A stretch of DNA of 64,000 bases, from the NCBI GenBank assembly GCA_963693285.1, contig OY848918.1:3973876-4037875 (forward strand). Direction: 5' to 3'. The notes below the pieces were generated by a model. It had not been told where the DNA came from and did not search any database. It saw only the letters and a list, made by a program, of their open reading frames with translations. The first letter of the stretch is position 1. Every line of letters begins with the position of its first letter. The translations under genes were made by a program, and so were the position numbers. The DNA comes from Xestospongia muta. Its lineage: Eukaryota; Porifera; Demospongiae; Haplosclerida; Petrosiidae. This document shows, piece by piece, positions 1-11,167 of this stretch.

Positions 1-862
1 ATCAACCTGGTTTGGATAGTTCAGAAGCTATATACAGGGAAATAATAATTCCATCTTTGTTAGAAGTAGACACCATGAATATGTGATGATGACGTTACTT
101 TTAATAAGTTGGTAAATATAGTAGATTAATTATAGTCAACAATAGGACGGATACATGTATACATAAATACAAAGACCAAATGATGTGTTAGTATATGTAA
201 TTGTTTAGTCAAAAAAGTGCCAATTTATATTTCAAGAAGAGCAGGTAGCTGTTGTAATTAACTGATCATGAGAGTGTTGTTCATATTACATAATGCATTA
301 ATGTAGACATAACATATAACAACTATTAATCCATTGAAACATATCCTACACTATCAGTTTACTTAAATAATACTCTATAATCTGCAAACTATGTCAACCA
401 TCTATTGTATTTTAGCTAAACGAGATATACATTATTGTATGGGTCAAGACAGCAATTTATTGGTCTTCCCTTACATGTTTTAAATGACTTATAGCTAGCT
501 ATACAGGACTTACTCTATAGTACATTACACAAGGATTTATTTAATTAATGAAGTATTTTAAATTGACATTGTTCCTCATTAAGTATCATATCAACCTGGT
601 TTGGATAGTTCAGAAGCTATATACAGGGAAATAATAATTCCATCTTTATTAGAAGTAGACACCATGAATATGTGATGATGACGTTACTTTTAATAAGTTG
701 GTAAATATAGTAGATTAATTATAGTCAACAATAGGACGGATACATGTATACATAAATACAAAGACCAAATGATGTGTTAGTATATGTAATTGTTTAGTCA
801 AAAAAGTGCCAATTTATATTTCAAGAAGAGCAGGTAGCTGTTGTAATTAACTGATCATGAGA
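1..862. repeat. Direct duplication of 273 bp, copies 1-273 and 590-862
   Basis: Bases 1-273 recur at 590-862 almost without change, at an offset of 589. The only difference I noticed is near the start, in catctttgt versus catctttatt. The first copy may extend left of the window. The 316 bases between are not coding. No terminal inverted ends or target duplication are visible, so this could be a tandem segmental duplication or the two ends of a short element. Confidence 0.85.
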
Positions 863-3256
863 TAGTATTGAAATAAGCACTTCTACAAACTCAACAATTT
901 AGTTTTGTCTCAAGAGGTTATGACAATATTGTTGAGATATTATTTTGGCTGAGATATTCAGAAGACCACCTGAAAATTTTCAGGAAATATGGTTGAGACA
1001 TTAATAATAATAAATGAACTATATATAGTAACGTTTGATACCTTGATGTTTTTTTACTCTCATAGCATCTGTGTACAAGATATCAACTATTATTGAGACA
1101 TCTTTGAGCCATAATTACTATTATATTGATCCCACATCAAGATGCAATCTTAGCAAAATGAGATCAACAATAAACATGTTATCTCTTTCATATACATTAT
1201 TTCATATCATGTGACCATGCGTACGATATTTACAGCAGATGTCAAGGACATAATCAAAAATAGAAGCATTAGTATTTATCAAGTGCAAGTTGATCAGTAG
1301 CTTTTCACCATGTGTAAAAAAGACAATATGCCACATGAGATGTTATGAATATTATTATTCATAATATCTCATGTGGCATATTGTCTTTTTTTCATAGAAC
1401 TAGATGTGAATGCCTGGATGGTAGTATCAAAAAATTAAATACTACTTAGTTTATTTGATATGATGATGACTAGGTTGGTCCATTGTTAACTACCAGTTCA
1501 AAAGAGTACAGATATTCTCATCTCAGTACACTAATTGATGGTCATGGGAAAGATACATGGAATTAGAACCAAAAAAAGTAGAATGATTGTATGAGATGTC
1601 ATGAATTTCTTGCTTTCAAATATTATGAAGTAAGATTGAATTACAATTATACATAAGGATCAATGGTATAAATTGAGATGTGTATATCTAACATATGTAC
1701 AAAGTTGTAATAAATATAATGACTGTTATCCAAAGTTAAATGTTAGGTCCCATGTTGCTGTTGCATAACACTAGTCATTTATTTCCAGGAAATAAACTTA
1801 TGATATAATTATTTTTATAGTCTCTGGAGCTAGTGCTTCCTGTGTACATCAACAATTCAGTTCTAATAGGTCAGCAATTACATGTACTGTTTGACTCCAT
1901 TTACAGACATGAAGTGATGCTTATACACATAAAATTATATGGAAGGATGTGTTACAGGTATCACATGATGTTGAACAGTATAATGTGTTATATAAGAACA
2001 TCAACTGTACCTGGATTGTATCTACTATGTGATTAGAAACTCCCCCACACTTCCTGTACATTTCTTGTCCTAGAATATACATTATAATAATACTTGCTTA
2101 ATACACTGTAATAATGGAGCAATGACTAAACCACAATTTTTGATTCTGATTAATCAAATAATAAAGCCATTATACTAAACAGTAATATGCTAAACCACAA
2201 CGTTACTACCTCTTTCATTGCCAACTGAATTATTGAAGTGTAAAACTTTAAATTCTAGAGTTCCAAAAGTATGAATGCTTTGGAGAGCTTTTCACTGGAT
2301 TTACTGAAAAGACTTACTTCAAAGCCATTAGCTTAAACCCATATACTTTTATTCCTCAATACTATTTATGTTTAAATATTTCAGTATTAAAGTCAGTAAA
2401 AGAAACTAGAGCCCAATAGTGTCATTTAACAGGTTTTTTAGTACAAATCCAAACAACTGTACATTAACTAGACATTTTAAAATGCACTATAAACAAAAAT
2501 ATATAGACAACAAGTTAATCAATAGAAATGAGCTTGATTCGTTAAGCACTGTTTTGAATGTGTTCATTTTGCACCACCAGGTAATAAAAAGTAATTGATT
2601 TCTTTGGACACGGAGTGCATTTTTGAATGTTTGTTAAGTTGTAATGGATCATGTGTTTCTTTTCCAATCACGATTATGCAGTCAATACAATCTATGGTAC
2701 ATAGTTAGAACTGAGACAAGCACTAGACTACCTTTAACATTACTGAAAACACAAACATTTAAAATGTATGCTAATGTACAGTAAGTAATATTACTTATTA
2801 TTTCTTTGGACATTTTGCATTATTAATTCCAGCAATTTGATCTTTCATGCTTTGAACATTTGGATATCATGACAAATTTTTCTCATAAATCATTGCAAAC
2901 TTTGTTTTTCTCTATGAATTAATCCATCAAACTTGGGAGGTCTTCCTTAAAGAAATCATACTCTATAAATATTGTAAACATTGTGTGTCTCAATATTCAT
3001 TTACAAACATGTTATGTTCAGTTTTGATTACTAAATTTTAATTAATCACTATGGAATTGACAGTTTTTGTAATTTTACAAATGACAGGATGTAGATGGTA
3101 GTATCAAGAAATTTAACACTACTTAGTTTACTACTTAGTATCTACTAGCCACACTGTAGGAAGGTCAGCTGCATGTGATTTTACAGTAAAGGATATGCAT
3201 TCATGTTTCACAGCCACATGCTAGCTGAGTTATTACCAGCTATACTAACTGTATAT
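863..3256. other. Intergenic region with no gene recognised
   Basis: I see no splice-linked open frame and no receptor exon here. It holds the hairpin at 1316-1391 and two copies of a short noncoding stretch (gatggtagtatcaa, followed by a run reading actacttagtt) near 1415-1460 and 3090-3130. An open frame at 1833-2036 shows no domain or splice context. Confidence 0.6.
1316..1391. repeat. Long perfect hairpin (inverted repeat)
   Basis: Arms 1316-1341 and 1366-1391 are perfect 26-base reverse complements. After one mismatched pair (1342/1365) the stem continues for 8 more bases (1343-1350 with 1357-1364) around a 6-base loop. The stem is about 35 pairs. It could be a tiny foldback transposon or, if transcribed, a small-RNA precursor. 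It is not tied to a neighbouring gene. Confidence 0.85.
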
Positions 3257-3985
3257 GTCTCAATGACTTAGTTCTTCTTATCCAATATATTACTATATGT
3301 ACTAGTACAGTACATACCAGTATTAGAACTGACACATCCACTAGACTACCTAGATATTACAGTAATACATTATACAGTATACATAATAATACCTCCTGAT
3401 GTACCAGCAGCTGTTAAAACATTCTAATAACTTGTGTATCATAACATACATAGTAATATAATAATGATAACAAGTATACTAACGACTTACTGGTCAAACA
3501 GTCACATGTTCCTGTAGTAACTGTAACCATAAAAAGAGGACATGTGGATACAGGAGAAGTCATTTCAAGAGATGGGTAAGTTGGTTCCAATCCAGTAATA
3601 GTGATATTAGTAGATGATATTGCCCAGTCATCTGATAATGTATCCTCCTCTTCAATATCATATACATACATATTATATATACCAGTAGGTATATTATATG
3701 TACATCCAATTACTGTACTTCTACATACTGGAGAACACATCAATGATAAGTTAGTACTGTAGGTAGAGGAGATTAATGAAATAAGACAGCCTTTAACAAT
3801 AGCTCCTCTTATAAAATGACAGCTGTAACATATTCTACCAATATTACTTAGGTCATTATATAGGGTAGCTTCAGTAATATCATATGTACCTAATGAATGA
3901 AAAAATATTTGTAAGTCATTTATAATGTACTTACTTAGTACAGTTGATTCTGTTACATCAATAACAGCTCCACTTGGAGTAAAGA
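3257..3985 (-). pseudogene. Receptor family pseudogene, 3' part only
   Basis: Remaining exons: end of exon 5 (3935 to about 3981), exon 6 (3491-3889, 133 codons, open), exon 7 (3393 to about 3440) and TM exon (about 3257-3349). Exon 6 carries the membrane-proximal domain with the CHF...GC and IPTGIYNMYVYD motifs. The gene is broken at both ends. Exon 5 runs into unrelated duplicated sequence near 3982. The acceptor of exon 7 has lost its AG, and the donor of the TM exon has changed from caag|gta to a sequence without GT. No signal, Ig, FN3 or tail exon is joined to it. Confidence 0.8.
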
Positions 3986-4605
3986 AAGTAAAACATTTTA
4001 TAGCTCTCAATATTATAGAAAGATCTAAACCTAGTGTTCAGTAGGAAACCTCTATACTGTCATCATCCTTAGACCACTCTTACTACTACAGTCTGACTGA
4101 CTGGTAAAACCCTTTTTGCAATGTTCATTAAAACATTTAGTATGTGGTACAATGTTATAGCATTTTACAACACAAGGGTAGAGTGTGTAGTTGCTGACTC
4201 TGAACTTGCCAATTTTGGTTGGGTTGGTTATAAATTCTATTGCAAGACAAATTCTATAGTGACCTCAGCAAAAAGTAAAATATAGTCTATATAATTATTA
4301 TATTGCCATGTTCTCTTAATTTATTAACTAGATATTATCCAAAATGACAGGTCCACTCAGACTAACTCTATTGATCATCATGATAATGTTGTGTTCCAAT
4401 ATTATAGATATCATGTAATGGACATTATATTAATAGGAAATATGATTGTTAGTGATATAAATAGTTGTACAAAACCATTGATTATTGTATTAAAGTACTA
4501 TAGTTAGTAATTCTTGTATTAGTTAGAGATATAAACTATTGTAGTGATTGTCTTTATTAGTTACATTCAAAACTTGAATTAAACAATATTAACATGTAGA
4601 TATAA
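3982..4605. repeat. Segmental duplicate of 11601-12219 (receptor promoter and signal exon)
   Basis: This block is nearly collinear with 11601-12219, the upstream region and first exon of the intact receptor starting at 11965. It breaks into the truncated exon 5 of the pseudogene at 3257-3985, so the left edge is a recombination joint. The copy brings a signal-peptide exon at 4345. Confidence 0.8.
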
Positions 4606-4911
4606 TGCGTCAAAATAAATTGATGATCACCTTTTATTTAAAAATTCAGACAAATGAAAACTATCTTTTATCTTGTAGTTACTGTTCAGTACACATTCGT
4701 ATTCATTTAGTTTTATTATATAGCTGTTCAGTTCATATTTACTCCATCTCCTAACATTGGAGTCTATCAACTAGCACATTACCAATGTTCAGTGGATCAT
4801 ACTGGTGTGGGTGTTACTTAGTATATTAATGTAGGAACTAAATAGAGAGAGGTTATCACTGACATGATTACAATGAAGGAGTGTGATGCATATGGTGTTA
4901 TTATAAGACAA
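4345..4911 (+). pseudogene. Receptor pseudogene: signal exon, Ig fragment and short tail fused
   Basis: The signal exon at 4345-4408 encodes MTGPLRLTLLIIMI, as in the gene at 11965, but its donor is changed (atag|at instead of atag|gt). An Ig exon start follows at about 4725 and reaches a stop codon (act tag) near 4829. It is then joined directly to a class II tail exon (about 4836-4911) that ends in ECDAYGVIIRQ but has an early stop (aaa tag). A deletion has removed everything from mid-Ig to the tail. Confidence 0.75.
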
Positions 4912-5140
4912 TAACTAACTAACTACAGTGTACTCTCTCTCTCTTTTCCTGTGTGTGTGTGTTTTTAATTTGTTAATAAACTGTTGTGTAATTTGACAAT
5001 AACTTTTAATGGACAAGTTTAATATATCTTCACATATGAACAACACTGTAAATGTTTATTTTAAAATAAACAAAACAAATTTATTCAAATTATATAACAT
5101 ATACTGATATGTCATATAGTGTATTATCAGTGTATTTGTA

Positions 5141-5180
5141 GTGATGTAGTAATGATGTAATGATAACAGATAAACTCAGT
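5141..5180 (+). promoter_or_regulatory. Conserved 5' leader before the receptor start codon
   Basis: About 40 bases before the ATG (gtgatgtagtaatgatgtaa... ending aaactcagt) recur before the starts at 10964, 20064, 22532 and 27643 in matching orientation. This is probably 5' UTR and core promoter carried with each duplicate. No TATA box can be assigned. Confidence 0.35.
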
Positions 5181-7206
5181 ATGGATCTAGTGAAGACAAC
5201 ATGGCTACTACTGATTTTGTTAGTATCTATTATATTAAAATGTACAGGTATGATTATATTAATAACTAATGTACTATTTTATTAAGTTTTATTACATAGC
5301 TGTTCAGTTCATATTTACTCCATCTCCTAACATTGGAGTCTATCAACTAGCACATTACCAATGTTCAATTGATCATCCTAACTCAATTATTGTCTGGGAT
5401 GTTAATGGAACAGTTTCTACTAGCATTAACATTACTCAACTTGATATCATTACAAGTGGAGCAGGATCACCTAACTCCAGTCTTACCATACCTGGATATC
5501 CTCAATATAACAATACAGTGGTGACATGTATTGCCTACGGACCTGTGGAAGGTATTAATAATGCTACTTTGAGAATTCAAGGTATATGTAAACATTTCTA
5601 GGAAATTACAGCATTATTCCAATCTCTCTCTCTCTCTCTCAGGAAAACTATCAGAAGTTATAAATTTAACATGTACTAGACAAGGTCTCTGTTGTATAAA
5701 CTGTTCCTGGTCTCCTCCTTTCTCTCTTGATGGAGTACCAATATATGGTTATATTATTAATGTCACTAATGAAGGAGATAATACACAATATACTACAACT
5801 AGTAATACTACCAGCTGGATCTATTGTCCCAGTCAATTTGGTAACTACACAATTAGTATAGCTGGTAATAACTTAGCTGGAGAAGGAGAGATAAGTACTA
5901 CATCAGTAACATTACCTACAGGTATTAGTAATAGTATGGGATTTATATTATATGGTATCCATAGTAACCATTTCTGAATATTCTGTGATAGCTGAAATGG
6001 TAGTTAGAAATTGGACTGTAATTTGTGTGATAAAGGTAATATATTGTAATGTTCAATACATGTATATTATATTAGTGTATTTAGAATGCAACATTTCTGG
6101 ACAACAAACCATTACATGTACACACCCACTTAACTCCTCTTAATAATGATACATCTCCTGTTGATGGTCAAGGTCGTGGACAGTTTGAAGGAGATATATT
6201 TATAGGAACTGTAAATATGGGAGACTTACCAGATAAAAAGAAATGGTTGATATCATTTAGTTTAGTATATAACAGTGGATTATATATCAATGTATCACAA
6301 CCTACTGAATTTAGTAAGTTAATATATACTGTATTATCATATGTATATGAAACTTGTCTACTAGCTACATTTGATGTACAAAATGGTAGTTTAGAAGTCA
6401 TAGACTTGACTGTTGGAAAAGTTTGTTTTACTTGTCACTTTGTTACTGGAAGTCAATCACAAGGATGTTATGTTGAGTTTAAATGTTTCAAAACAGATTT
6501 CAATGGAAATGTTACAAGTAACAGAACATCAGTAGATACCAGTACTGCTAGTAAATGTGTGACAGGAATATATACCAGTAACTATAATGTGACATTTTAT
6601 GATATGGATTATAACAATGTACCATATACTACTGAGTATGCTGTAAAACTGACTAATCAATCAGTGACTGGACTATCTCCTCCTCTTACTCCTACACTAA
6701 CTACTATATCAAGTGTAGCAGTTATTATTACATTATCAAATCCATCACCAACTACACTATGTACAGACTGTGATAATAGTAAGTTATTATTAATATTATA
6801 ACAATTAAGTTCATATTATTACTACTACAGTGAGGAGTGTTCAAAGAGATCTAATAATAGGTAATACTAGTATGATAACTTCTAGTCTAGTTAACTAAAT
6901 ATATTACTACATATTGTAGGTAGTATTACTGGTAGTCTAGTGGGTGTGTCAGTTCTAATACTGGTATGTACTGTACTAGTACTTATAATGATATATAGGA
7001 TAAGAAGAACTAAGTCACTGAGACAAGGTACAGTTAACTACATTTTATATACACATTCTTTTATATAAGTCACTACTAGATACTGTACAACATCAAGTGA
7101 TGACTGGTATACCTCAATATGAGAATATTACTAATTACCATCATACTACTGAACTAGAGATGAACACATGTGCAGCATATGGTATGATATAATATTAACC
7201 AATAAC

Positions 7207-7281
<75 letters not shown>

Positions 7282-7484
7282 ATATACATAGTATTAAGTA
7301 ATGATCTCACTTGAGTATAATATGTTATTACATTGTAGGTACTGTACCATCTCCTGTTAATCCACTAACAGATATTGTCCCTCATCAAGTTATACCTCAA
7401 TATGAAAATGTTGATATGATCACTAATACACTACCTGGTACTGAACTAGAGATGACCACATGTGCTGCATATGGTGTGATATAA
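5181..7484 (+). CDS. Ig-FN3 transmembrane receptor with two alternative tyrosine-motif tails
   Basis: Exons: 5181-5247, 5300-5581, 5643-5921, 5965-6035, 6085-6313, 6365-6778, 6831-6860, 6920-7027, then terminal exon 7080-7192 or 7339-7484. All junctions keep frame. The product is 541 aa with the distal tail and 530 aa with the proximal one. Signal peptide 1-22 (MDLVKTTWLL...), Ig-like domain about 23-116, FN3-like domain 117-209, a cysteine-bearing membrane-proximal domain 234-447 (CFTCHF, GCYVEF, CVTGIYTSNYNVTFYD), TM about 465-484 followed by RIRRTK, then the tail. The tails contain PQYENI or PQYENV and end CAAYGMI or CAAYGVI. Surface receptor status follows from this architecture. The ligand is unknown. 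The start is the only ATG with a signal peptide in phase with the Ig exon. Confidence 0.88.
7208..7279 (+). repeat. (GT)n microsatellite between the alternative last exons
   Basis: About 35 GT units lie between the proximal tail exon (ends 7192) and the distal tail exon (starts 7339). CA/TG tracts also lie between the paired tail exons at 26010-26040 and 48957-48988, but the gene at 11965 keeps only a few units. Confidence 0.9.
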
Positions 7485-7871
7485 TATTAAACAATACCTG
7501 ATAGTAGTAATTGTCTCCATATATTATACTAGTGACCATATTAGTTTGATATAAGTGTGAAAGAGAGAATGGTTTATTGTTCATATTTAAAATCACATTT
7601 CAAAAAAGACTCTTTTATCAATACTTCAATATTTTAATAACAATAATCATATTAATTTGTGTTATGTGTACAGTAAGTAGACAACTGTTCTATCTTAATT
7701 TGTTAATGTTAGTACATAATTTAGTAGTAATTATGTCAATCTACACATTTTATCTACACATTTTATATTTAATAATAATTTATATAAGAATGCTTACAAG
7801 ATATTAGAGGTCACTAACTGTATAGATGTTTTCCTCTTAGAAAAGTCTAAATTGTCATAATAAAGTTAATT

Positions 7872-7877
7872 AATAAA
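7872..7877 (+). terminator. Candidate poly(A) signal AATAAA
   Basis: An AATAAA about 390 bases after the distal stop. The equivalent hexamer follows the paralogue at 14893-14898. Nearer variants are possible in such AT-rich DNA. Confidence 0.35.
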
Positions 7878-7946
7878 CACTTAAATAAAGTTACTATTTG
7901 GTATATCAAAACATGACAACATCACAACAAATAAAATGAACTAATT

Positions 7947-8275
7947 TTAATTCAACGAAATCATACCAGCTTTCCAGCCTGTTTGGAGTGTGTGAGTAAC
8001 TCTTTTAACAACTTGTTTCATCTCTGGTTTATCAGCCAGGTTGTTGTTTTATCATTGAAGAAGTAATTATTTAAGCTAGAGTGGTCATATAGTTCAGTAT
8101 CCCTCATCACATTGAAGTCAAGTTTTGTATTGGTTCAATCAAATTAATAACACTCAGTAAAATGATATTTACCTACACCGATTGTATAACCAATTATATT
8201 TCACTATGTTCATCAGAAGAATAAGGAGAATGCACTGGAATTTACCACAGACCAGTGGCAGATCTAGGATACTGA
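7947..8275 (-). pseudogene. Iduronate-2-sulfatase-like C-terminal fragment
   Basis: On the minus strand, short stretches read GYTIGVGKY, then KLDFNVM, RDTELYDHSS and finally NLADKPEMKQ...THTLQTGW before a stop at 7947-7949. This order matches the end of iduronate-2-sulfatase-type sulfatases (GYSIR.. .YR, ELYDH, NLAD.PE). The frame shifts at least once between FFNDK and LADKPE and stops interrupt the 5' portion, so it is a relic. Related relics lie at 14965-15062 and 16271-16800. The match is from memory of the family, not a search. Confidence 0.6.
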
Positions 8276-8454
8276 GTAAGTTGACAGTAAGCTCTCTTGA
8301 GAAGCATTGAATTGAAGGTTATATTGAAGGTGCCTTAAGCACCTAGTTCTGGTCAATGGCTAAGAAAAGGACATTTTATGTTAGCTGAGAATGAACGAAT
8401 CACCAAAAGAAAATATTGATTTGATAGGAGGTCATCATGTTCAGATCATGTCAC

Positions 8455-8670
8455 ATATTTTTATTGTGGTCATCATCACATTTTTTGATATTGCATTTTT
8501 GAGGTGTCTTAGAAAACTGCAGCTTGATAATTAACAATTGGTTTTTATTTTTTAAGATATGAATATTTTATATATTGTATTATTTTTATATATTTTTATA
8601 TAGTGTATTTTTGGAGGGTCTTAGAAAATTACAACTTGATCATTGACAGCTGGTTTTTACTTTTTAGTCT
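8455..8670. repeat. Diverged tandem pair of about 65 bp, with a third copy at 17100-17172
   Basis: A segment reading gcatttttgaggtgtcttag near 8495 is repeated in diverged form near 8606 and again at 17115. It accompanies the sulfatase relics in both places, so both were copied together. Nothing coding is seen. Confidence 0.6.
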
Positions 8671-8760
8671 GTCTTTTATTAATTGTTAAGTATACAGCTT
8701 GTCACAACAAAGTGTCTTTCATATTGATATAAAACTAATACACATTGAAAACAATTACTT

Positions 8761-10964
8761 TTAATATTTTATCACACCATATGCAGCACATGTGTTCATC
8801 TCTAGTTCAGTAGTAGGTAGTGTATTAGTGATCATATCAACATTCTCATATTGAGGTATAACTTGATGAGGGACAGTATCTGTTAGTGGATTAATAGGAG
8901 ATGGTACAGTACCTACAATAGATAATACCATTTACAAACTATTACCATTGTTAGTATTACCTTGTCTCAGTGACTTAGTTCTTCTTATCCAACATATCAC
9001 TATATGTACTAGTACAGTACCATAGATAGTATAGACTACGTAACGTAGTCTATACTATCTATGACAGTACATACCAGTATTAGAACTGACACACCCATTA
9101 GACTACCTATATATTACAGTAATACATTATACAGTATACATAATAATATAATTATATTACAACAGTTTTCATTTTGAGAGTCAACTATTTATAAACTTAT
9201 AATGATATGACTACTAGTGTTTATATTATTGTCATATTTATTACCTCCTAATATACCGGCACCTGTTATAAACACTTCATCAACTTGTGTATCATCTATA
9301 TAACATGCATAGAGATATAATATTGACATCAAATGTACTAATGATTACTTACTGGTTAAACAGTCACATGTCTCTGTAGTAATAGTAACCATTGGACTTG
9401 TGGCTACAGGACAAGTGGTAGGAATTACTGTTACCATGGAAACATAACATGATACAGAATTAGTCTTTTTAACAAATGTAAAAGTTTGTTCGACTCCAGT
9501 TATAGTGATATTAGTAGATGATATTGCCCAGTCATCTGATAATGTACCCTCCTCTTCAATATCATATACATACATATTATATATACCAGTAGGTATATCA
9601 TATGTACATCCAATTACTGTACTACTACATACTGGAAAACACATCAATGATATGTTAGTACTGTAGTTAGAGGAGATTAATGAAATAAGACAGCCTTTAA
9701 CAATAGGTCCTGTTATAAAATGACAGCTGTAACATGTTCTACCAATATTACTTAGGTCATTATATAGAGTAGCTTCAGCAATATCATATGTACCTAATGA
9801 ATGAGAAAATATTTGTAAGTCATTTATAATGTACTTACTTAGTACAGTTGATTCTGTTACATCAATAACAGCTCCACTTGGTAATGATAAAGTCATTCTT
9901 GTTTTCCATATTTTATTCTCAGTTATATTTACAATATAGATGGTAACAACAATAACTCCTTCATCAGTTATAATTATTGGATTATTTAGAAATATAGAAA
10001 AATTATCTTCATTGTATATAACAACATTTAGTTGAGCTGACTCCACTGTATGAAGTTTCTAATATCACAAACATGAGGTATCTAAAGATATCATAATGTA
10101 ACTTACCAAATCATATATTGTTATATTTAGTATCCAACTATTAACTGATCTGGTAAAAGTAGTTGTTAATTTACTTATTTTAACTAAAATCAAAATAACA
10201 AATTATACATTAGTAACCATAGTGACAATACCTCCTAGTACTTGTAGCGATGTAGTAGTTATCTCTCCTTCTCCAGCTGAGTTATTACTAGCTACACTAA
10301 TTGCATATGTACATATAACAAATTGGTTTAGGAAATAAAACCATGTTGTAGAAGATATAGTGTTCTGTGTAACTAGATCTCCTCCATAAGTAATATTGAT
10401 GATAAAACCAGGTATGAATACCAGAGAGAAGGGAGGAGATCAGGAACAGTATATACATTGACTTTGTACATGACATATTAAGTTGTTGACAGGAGCTAGT
10501 TCACCTAATAAGAGGAGATATAATGACATTTATCAGAGAGTGTGTTACCTTGTATTCTCAGAGTAGTATTACCAAACTTAGTATAGAGATTGCCATCAAC
10601 AAATCCTGAAGCAAGGCATCTCACTATTATATTGTTATATTGAGGATTTCCAGGTATGATAAGACTGGAGCTAGATGATCCTGCTCCATTTGTAATGATA
10701 CCAAGTTGAATAGTGTCATTGTTAGTAGAAGCTGTTTCATTAACAATCCAAATAATACCCACATCAGGATGATTTACTGAACATTGGTAATGTGCTAGTT
10801 GATAAACTCCAATGTTAGGAGATGGAGTAAATATGAACTGAACAGCTATATAATAAAACTAAATAAAATAGTACATTAGTTATTAATATAATCATACCTG
10901 TACATTTTAATATAAGAGATACTAACCATATCATTAGTAACCATGTTGTCTTCACTAGATCCAT
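8761..10964 (-). pseudogene. Full-length receptor gene disabled by a nonsense codon and a foldback insertion
   Basis: Exons in transcript order: 10898-10964, 10549-10845, 10232-10504, 10107-10183, 9839-10058, 9353-9793, 9245-9295, 8961-9106, 8761-8912. Splice sites and phases match the intact gene at 20064. There are two lesions. In the FN3 exon the tryptophan of the CSWSPP motif is TGA (10440-10442). The TM exon holds a 43-bp palindrome plus a 7-bp target duplication (9021-9070), which adds 50 bases and shifts the frame. The tail exon is undamaged (PQYENV, CAAYGVIKY). The rest of the ectodomain is open, so inactivation looks recent, or the locus expresses only a short secreted Ig fragment. 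Confidence 0.85.
9014..9070. mobile_element. Miniature foldback insertion with 7-bp target duplication
   Basis: A perfect palindrome with 21-base arms (9021-9041 and 9043-9063, one central base) interrupts the TM exon exactly where other copies read acagtac followed by atacc. ACAGTAC is present on both sides (9014-9020 and 9064-9070), as expected of transposition or templated insertion. It has no coding capacity. Confidence 0.85.
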
Positions 10965-10984
10965 AGTGAGTTTATCATTACATC

Positions 10985-11167
10985 ATTATTACATCACTAC
11001 ATATTATAGTAACATACTGATAACAATAGTAATAGTATATGTTATATTAAAAGTTGACATAATAGTTTGTGTAGTATATATTTTTTTTACTAAATTGTAT
11101 GACATGTTTTTATCAATTGTTATTAATATGTGTAACATAATTAATAAATTAAGTGTTGTTTGAATTG
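10985..11167. repeat. Dispersed receptor-upstream repeat
   Basis: The sequence around ttaaaagttgacataatag, followed by about 100 bases ending ttaagtgttgtttgaattga, recurs at 22560-22745, 24745-24915, 30445-30545, 33520-33630 and partly at 15650-15790. Two copies sit just upstream of receptor starts (10964 and 22532), the others near broken copies. It marks the old 5' ends of receptor duplicates. The open frame in it at 10966-11163 is not conserved. Confidence 0.65.

Noticed and set aside
1833..2036. 67-codon frame
   Set aside because: No splice context, no domain, no second copy.
6168..6401. Antisense frame opposite exon 5, repeated at 13253-13486
   Set aside because: It is the shadow of a spliced coding exon whose frame, phase and conservation are on the plus strand.
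7080..7192. Classical ITAM in the tail
   Set aside because: Tyrosine spacing (19-22 residues) and flanking residues do not fit YxxL/I-x(6-12)-YxxL/I. Described only as YEN(V/I) plus YG(V/M)I.
7577..7807. Hydrophobic frame after the gene at 5181, with a paralogue at 14575-14829
   Set aside because: Both are in the 3' flank of duplicated genes, rich in Ile/Leu/Tyr as expected of AT-rich DNA, start at different non-equivalent codons and differ by indels. Similarity is explained by duplication of the 3' UTR.
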